Notes under the pieces: model-generated
What the model saw: the letters and a program-made list of their open reading frames with translations, nothing else
Told to the model about the DNA's origin: nothing
The model's database searches: none
Part shown: piece after piece, positions 6,243 through 9,410 of the stretch
Layout: each line of letters opens with the position of its first letter
Position numbering within the stretch: the stretch's first letter is position 1
Source: Nitrososphaerales archaeon TH5896
GTDB taxonomy: Archaea; Thermoproteota; Nitrososphaeria; Nitrososphaerales; Nitrososphaeraceae
Assembly (NCBI GenBank): GCA_014523625.1
Contig: JAATVP010000045.1
Coordinates: 1 to 9,410 of the forward strand
Direction of reading: 5' to 3'
DNA length: 9,410 nucleotides
Made by a program: the position numbers and the translations under genes

Positions 6243-6366
6243 TTAAAAATGATATGAAAAGTAGAAGCTACAAACTAAGGTAACTCTACATCGAAATCAT
6301 TCCAGTCCTTTGTCGACTCGGGGTTATATTGCCTTTTACATTAATGACGGTTGACGGTTGAAGAAG

Positions 6367-6936
6367 CTAGATTATAAAAACCGCTGCACTTACCACAGTA
6401 GTCCAAAGACCGTCTTTATTGCCTTCTGCAGATTGTGTAAGGTTCTGTGTTCGGTATATTTTGCCTGATAATTTCCATTCCTCCTTTCTTTCATCCCACG
6501 AGAGTGTAGGATCATTTGCCAAACCCAGAGTAGTAGCAAGCATTTCCATTGCCATATCTTCAGCATAGTCACCTGCTCTTTGAGCTGTTTCTCCAGTTGA
6601 ATGGTGTTCAGAAAGAAACCCATAATGGTTATTGTTTGATGGTCTAGCTAATCCAATAGATGCGGCAATCAGTCTATTTGGTTCGTTGGTAGCAGATCTG
6701 GCCATGACACTAAATACAATTTGGCCCGGTATAATGTGCCTTCTGCCTTCTTGCACACTAACTATTCTACATTGTGAAGGCATAATGCTGGAAACAGAGA
6801 CGAGATTAACATCAGATATCTGGGCGTCATTTAAGGCTAATTGGAAGCTCGTAAGATAATCCTTGTGAATCCCTTTACCTTTTGTAAAAAACATGACCTT
6901 GGGTAGGTATGAAACTGGATCTGAGGTAATATGCAT
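6367..6936 (-). CDS. pdaD: Pyruvoyl-dependent arginine decarboxylase
   Basis: This enzyme converts arginine to agmatine, the first step of archaeal polyamine synthesis. The precursor cuts itself between two serines and makes a pyruvoyl group on the new N-terminus. Numbering from the ATG at 6942, the motif NLVSVSSIMP (46-55) carries the Ser51-Ser52 cleavage pair, matching the ISSIMP site of the Methanocaldococcus enzyme. Glu112 in GFLSEHHSTG fits the conserved catalytic Glu region. The length, about 190 residues, is slightly above the usual 160-180 because of a C-terminal extension (DERKEEWKLSGKIYRTQNL and beyond). The start given here is the third codon (ATG 6936), which lies 27 nt from a palindromic TATA box and would be leaderless; ATG 6942 is the alternative. 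The gene converges on the sugar dehydrogenase gene and is divergent from the MFS gene. The family assignment is very secure. Confidence 0.93.
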   Translation of the reverse strand: MHITSDPVSYLPKVMFFTKGKGIHKDYLTSFQLALNDAQISDVNLVSVSSIMPSQCRIVSVQEGRRHIIPGQIVFSVMARSATNEPNRLIAASIGLARPSNNNHYGFLSEHHSTGETAQRAGDYAEDMAMEMLATTLGLANDPTLSWDERKEEWKLSGKIYRTQNLTQSAEGNKDGLWTTVVSAAVFII

Positions 6937-6958
6937 AGGCATACAAGTTTATTAGAAT

Positions 6959-6968
6959 ACTTATAAGT
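6959..6968 (-). promoter_or_regulatory. Palindromic TATA box for pdaD
   Basis: ACTTATAAGT is self-complementary and centred at 6963.5. Transcription reading left would start at about 6937, next to the ATG at 6936. This favours the internal Met over the ATG at 6942. Confidence 0.5.
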
Positions 6969-7086
6969 AATTCGCTCCCCGTGCTATTTTTGCAGATTTT
7001 TTTCTAATAGATCCGATGGCAGGTTTGGTGAGGATCACTAGGAAATTTCAAGACTGTAACAAGAACAATTGAGGATACCAAAAAAT

Positions 7087-7110
7087 CTTAAATTAATGCT
7101 TAAATTAATA
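7087..7110 (+). promoter_or_regulatory. Doubled TATA box for the MFS transporter
   Basis: Two near-identical 12-mers sit head to tail: CTTAAATTAATG at 7087-7098 and CTTAAATTAATA at 7099-7110. The second is centred about 27 nt before the GTG at 7131, giving a leaderless transcript. The first would start transcription 12 nt earlier, giving a short leader. Confidence 0.55.
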
Positions 7111-7130
7111 CTCTTGTTTACAAATAGACA

Positions 7131-8426
7131 GTGACCACAGTACACAGAGAACGAGTCTCGATTTTACCGCTATTGTTGATTAATTTTGTGGGAACCCTTG
7201 GCTTTAGTATCGTTCTACCTTTTTTGGTTTTTTTAGTTACTGATTTCGGTGGAAACGCATTAGTTTATGGTATTCTTTCAGCAACATATCCAGCGTTTCA
7301 ACTAATCGGGGCTCCACTATTGGGAAGATGGTCAGATGTTTATGGAAGAAGAAAAATTTTGTTGGTAAGTCATATAGGTACACTTGCTGGATGGATAATT
7401 TTCCTTGTTGCCTTATTTTTGCCAGTTAATGATCTTTTTAATGTAAATTCTGCATTATTGGGAACTTTTGTTATAACTCTTCCCTTGGCTGTTCTATTCC
7501 TAGCAAGAGCAGTTGATGGCCTTACAGGTGGAAACGTATCCGTTGCTGACGCATATGTTGCAGATATTTCGTCGGATGAAAACAGGAGCAGAAACTTTGG
7601 GAAAATGGGGATGGCTTCTAATCTCGGTTTTGTTATCGGACCTGCCCTCGCAGGTATACTGGGTGCAACCATCTACGGGGAAGTACTACCTGTATTGGTA
7701 GCATTGATTCTTTCTTTAGTAGTCTTGGTAGTAATAATCTTTGTATTAAAAGAATCAAAATCTTCAATCGTTACGCAAATTCCGGAAAAAGAAAATGTTG
7801 GCAAGGTTTTTGCATTTGAATGCAAGGAATGCTACAAGGCAGCTAATCCCAAGAGACTGAAATTGCGAGATGTCTTCAAGCTAAAATACATTTCATTCCT
7901 ACTCATCCTATATTTCCTTATTTTTATCGGGTTCAACATCTTTTACACTGCTTTTCCAATTCATGCAGTATCTGGTTTAGGATGGACAGTAACAGAAATG
8001 GGAGTATTTTACGCAGTTTTAAGCGGCATCATGATATTGGTGCAAGGACCGGTCCTTCGAAGAGCATTAAAAAGATTCTCAGAAGAAAAATTAGTGATTA
8101 TTGGAAGTGCTGTATTAGGTTCAAATTTCGTTCTGTTTATATCATCAGAATTTTCCTTGATCTATTTGGCAGCGGTTTTATTTGCAGTTGGCAATGGACT
8201 CATGTGGCCATCCATCATGTCGATTCTCTCCAAGCGTGCAGGGACTATCTATCAAGGGGCAGTGCAGGGCGTAGCAGGTAGTGTTACAGGTGTGGCTAGT
8301 ATTATTGGATTAACTACTGGTGGGTTATTGTACAATGCGTTTGGAGGCCTTACTTTTCTAGTTAGTGCCGGTGTAATATTTGCAGTTTTTGTATTATCAT
8401 TTAGACTGTTGAGATACAAGGAATAA
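7131..8426 (+). CDS. Major facilitator superfamily transporter, TetA/DHA1-like drug:proton antiporter
   Basis: This 431-residue protein has twelve predicted membrane helices in two halves of six, joined by a cytoplasmic loop (about 207-252). Motif A, GRWSDVYGRRK (65-75), lies between helices 2 and 3. RAVDGLTGGNVSVADAYVADI (126-146) resembles the TetA-type helix-4 region. The antiporter motif C, ending GFVIGPALAGILG (166-178), marks proton-coupled efflux rather than uptake. The central loop carries a CKEC pair (Cys231 and Cys234), unusual for the family and a possible metal or redox site. The GTG start lies 27 nt after a TATA box, which predicts a leaderless transcript. The gene stands alone: pdaD is divergent to the left and a tiny ORF converges from the right. 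The superfamily is certain. The substrate cannot be told, and resistance is not implied. Confidence 0.92.
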   Translation: MTTVHRERVSILPLLLINFVGTLGFSIVLPFLVFLVTDFGGNALVYGILSATYPAFQLIGAPLLGRWSDVYGRRKILLVSHIGTLAGWIIFLVALFLPVNDLFNVNSALLGTFVITLPLAVLFLARAVDGLTGGNVSVADAYVADISSDENRSRNFGKMGMASNLGFVIGPALAGILGATIYGEVLPVLVALILSLVVLVVIIFVLKESKSSIVTQIPEKENVGKVFAFECKECYKAANPKRLKLRDVFKLKYISFLLILYFLIFIGFNIFYTAFPIHAVSGLGWTVTEMGVFYAVLSGIMILVQGPVLRRALKRFSEEKLVIIGSAVLGSNFVLFISSEFSLIYLAAVLFAVGNGLMWPSIMSILSKRAGTIYQGAVQGVAGSVTGVASIIGLTTGGLLYNAFGGLTFLVSAGVIFAVFVLSFRLLRYKE

Positions 8427-8518
8427 ATTTGTAATTGTTTGCAAACCATGCGAAAATAATGTCCTTCTTTACCAACGTACTTTAGGTGGTTAATCCCGCT
8501 TACCGAGACAGTTTAGAA

Positions 8519-8632
8519 TTAAGTACTTGTCCGTGCTATATACTGCGCAGTTACTACACCAGCAAATGCAATAGTAGTTGGTTTAATAAAATGATTGAGG
8601 TAGTTTGACTCAGTAATTCGCATTTGAAGCAT
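8519..8632 (-). CDS. Candidate 37-residue hydrophobic small protein
   Basis: An ATG at 8632 opens 37 codons ending in TAA at 8519-8521. The N-terminus is polar (MLQMRITESNYLNHF), followed by a short hydrophobic segment (TTIAFAGVVTAQYIA, about 19-33) and a small polar end, the look of a single-pass or membrane-associated peptide. A good TATA box (TATAAAT, plus-strand 8662-8668) is centred about 33 nt upstream, giving a leader of about 6 nt. An alternative ATG is codon 4. No family is recognised. It converges on the MFS gene 92 bp away. Its promoter is part of a perfect 54-bp tandem duplication. It could also be the surviving tail of a longer lost gene. Confidence 0.42.
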   Translation of the reverse strand: MLQMRITESNYLNHFIKPTTIAFAGVVTAQYIARTST

Positions 8633-8640
8633 TAAAAACT

Positions 8641-8751
8641 CATCAGACAATTGGTTAAACCATTTATAGATCTCCTGTGATCAGTGTAAAATTACATCAG
8701 ACAATTGGTTAAACCATTTATAGATCTCCTGTGATCAGTGTAAAATTACAT
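8641..8751. repeat. Perfect 54-bp tandem duplication carrying a promoter
   Basis: 8641-8694 is repeated without a single difference at 8695-8748, followed by three more bases of a third unit. Each unit holds a TATA box reading left (8662-8668 and 8716-8722) and an inverted repeat TGGTT-A-AACCA, with arms extendable to eight bases with one mismatch. It also holds two palindromes, AGATCT and TGATCA, four bases apart. Identity of the copies means the duplication is recent or maintained. Confidence 0.97.
8662..8668 (-). promoter_or_regulatory. TATA box for the small ORF at 8519-8632
   Basis: Read leftward this is TATAAAT, preceded by a purine-rich AGGAGATC that could act as a BRE. It predicts transcription start near 8638. 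The same box is copied at 8716-8722. Confidence 0.45.
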
Positions 8752-8782
8752 ATTCTTGGCCAATATTTCATATTTGAATGCG

Positions 8783-8790
8783 GTTATATT
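8783..8790 (+). promoter_or_regulatory. Possible TATA box for the zinc-ribbon operon
   Basis: GTTATATT lies about 40 nt before the ATG at 8827, which would leave a leader of about 14 nt. A second TATA-like run at 8813-8820 is too close to that start to serve it. Confidence 0.3.
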
Positions 8791-8826
8791 CCCCCTGAGT
8801 AAATAACAATATGATATATAGAGAAG

Positions 8827-9138
8827 ATGATGTCGTCGTCCATAGTCATTGAAGAAGACCAGATAAGATTTAACAAGAAGAGAGTAGCGACAGCTAATTT
8901 GGCACAAAACAAAAGCAAAGTCCACCGAGTTAGTGAAAAGAAGGTTCAGAAATACTTTCTTATTTGTGAATCCTGCTTTTGGTGCGCCTCTTATTGTGAA
9001 GAACTCTCATCGAGGTCACAAGATATGATTATACAGAATACGAGTTACCCTGCATGCGGTACTGACAAATGTATCGAGTGTCTTCCAATATCATTCAATA
9101 AATCGGAAAAACCTTCTACAGGAGGGAGTTTTCACTAA
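8827..9138 (+). CDS. Small Cys-rich zinc-ribbon-like protein
   Basis: This 103-residue protein has a charged N-terminal tail (1-40), then KYFLICESCFWCASYCEE (42-59) and a second cluster PACGTDKCIECLPIS (75-89). The knuckle C47-x2-C50 pairs naturally with C77, C82 or C85 to bind one zinc. Cys53 and Cys57 are extra and could build a second site or a redox pair. Short proteins with an FLICESCFW-type first knuckle and a closing xE(C/S)LPI stretch are familiar in ammonia-oxidising archaea, where their function is unknown; this is recalled, not searched. Two adjacent ATGs (8827 and 8830) are possible starts. It ends 3 nt before the next small zinc-ribbon gene, so the two are surely cotranscribed. 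A nucleic-acid or protein-binding accessory role is a guess. Confidence 0.7.
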   Translation: MMSSSIVIEEDQIRFNKKRVATANLAQNKSKVHRVSEKKVQKYFLICESCFWCASYCEELSSRSQDMIIQNTSYPACGTDKCIECLPISFNKSEKPSTGGSFH

Positions 9139-9141
9139 GAA

Positions 9142-9312
9142 ATGGGAACCTGTATATCTCACGTGCTAGAATACGAAAAGAAGAGTCAGAGAATGACGTG
9201 GTTAAGATGTGTAGAGTGTGGTACAGTTGTGGGATGGCTTGAGGACAATACGCCCATTATAGAGGGAAAAGTAGTACGACTAACCTATAAGGAAAAAGAA
9301 AAACTAAGGTAG
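9142..9312 (+). CDS. Small 56-residue zinc-knuckle protein
   Basis: An ATG 3 nt after the previous stop opens 56 codons, ending in TAG at 9310-9312. The protein reads MGTCISHVLEYEKKSQRMTW, then LRCVECGTVVGWLED, then a basic tail. Cys4 and His7 followed 16 residues later by the C23-x2-C26 knuckle make a plausible C-H-C-C zinc site. The RCVECGTVVGW stretch is a typical zinc-ribbon turn. The tight spacing shows translational coupling with the upstream Cys-rich gene. A GGAGG at 9121-9125 inside that gene lies 16 nt before the ATG, rather far to be a standard ribosome binding site. A T6 run follows at once. No precise family or function can be named. Confidence 0.68.
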   Translation: MGTCISHVLEYEKKSQRMTWLRCVECGTVVGWLEDNTPIIEGKVVRLTYKEKEKLR

Positions 9313-9313
9313 C

Positions 9314-9319
9314 TTTTTT
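9314..9319 (+). terminator. Oligo-T terminator of the zinc-ribbon operon
   Basis: A T6 run begins two bases after the TAG of the 56-residue gene and is followed by further pyrimidines. No stem is visible, as usual for archaeal terminators. The remaining 90 bases to the window end show no gene. Confidence 0.5.
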
Positions 9320-9410
9320 CTCATCATTACAAGTCAGTATCAAGAAAATGCATTGGCAACGTGTTTAATAGCCACAACTCAATACTAGGAGTCAAGATAC
9401 TTAGTTTTGA

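Noticed and set aside
6345..6360. Two copies of TGACGGT in tandem between convergent genes
   Set aside because: Only seven bases twice; too short to mean anything without comparison.
7370..7672. 100-residue minus-strand frame opposite the MFS gene
   Set aside because: Antisense shadow of a strongly conserved transporter.
8641..8748. Tandem 54-bp units as a CRISPR array
   Set aside because: Units abut with no variable spacers and there are only two; no cas gene is present.
1..9410. tRNA, rRNA, insertion sequences, integrase or attachment sites
   Set aside because: Scanning by eye showed no tRNA arm signatures, transposase motifs, terminal inverted repeats or integrase genes. A covariance-model scan would be decisive and was not possible.
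1..9410. A single previously undescribed multi-gene system
   Set aside because: Most genes have their own promoters and belong to known, unrelated families. Only the zinc-ribbon pair and the duplicated promoter region remain as unexplained units.

Overview
The window reads as a chromosomal segment of an AT-rich mesophilic ammonia-oxidising archaeon (Nitrososphaeria/Thaumarchaeota), most like Nitrosocosmicus. The reasons are low-GC codon use, archaeal TATA boxes about 27 nt before ATG/GTG/TTG starts with almost no leader, a pyruvoyl-type arginine decarboxylase, a pst-type phosphate-binding protein, small Cys-rich zinc-ribbon proteins, and long AT-rich spacers. The lineage is inferred from gene style and was not searched.

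Layout. 1-736 has no convincing gene but carries GC-rich palindromic islands and an 80-bp element that recurs in front of pstS. 737-1368 holds an unrecognised basic protein whose reading frame appears to shift near 1141. 1369-1837 is mostly spacer, with a weak minus-strand ORF sharing a symmetric TATA box with the next gene. 1838-2254 is an HxlR-type winged-helix regulator, followed directly by the decayed remains of a second copy (2275-2481). 2724-3836 is pstS. 4092-4658 is a four-helix membrane protein with a glutamine-rich loop. 4842-6242 is a secreted PQQ-dependent sugar dehydrogenase-like beta-propeller. 6367-6936 (minus) is pyruvoyl-dependent arginine decarboxylase. 7131-8426 is a 12-helix MFS antiporter. 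8427-8826 holds a tiny minus-strand ORF whose promoter lies inside a perfect 54-bp tandem duplication. 8827-9312 is a tight two-gene unit of small Cys-rich, probably zinc-binding, proteins.

How the genes work together. Most genes have their own promoter, so this is a set of single-gene units rather than one pathway. Phosphate scavenging (PstS without its ABC partners), extracytoplasmic sugar oxidation, polyamine synthesis and efflux each stand alone. The only clear operon is the zinc-ribbon pair at the right end. The most distinctive signal is repeated remodelling of regulatory DNA: a duplicated pstS upstream element, a duplicated promoter at 8641-8748, a doubled TATA box before the MFS gene and a tandem-duplicated, decayed regulator gene. 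I found no mobile element, CRISPR array, rRNA or tRNA.
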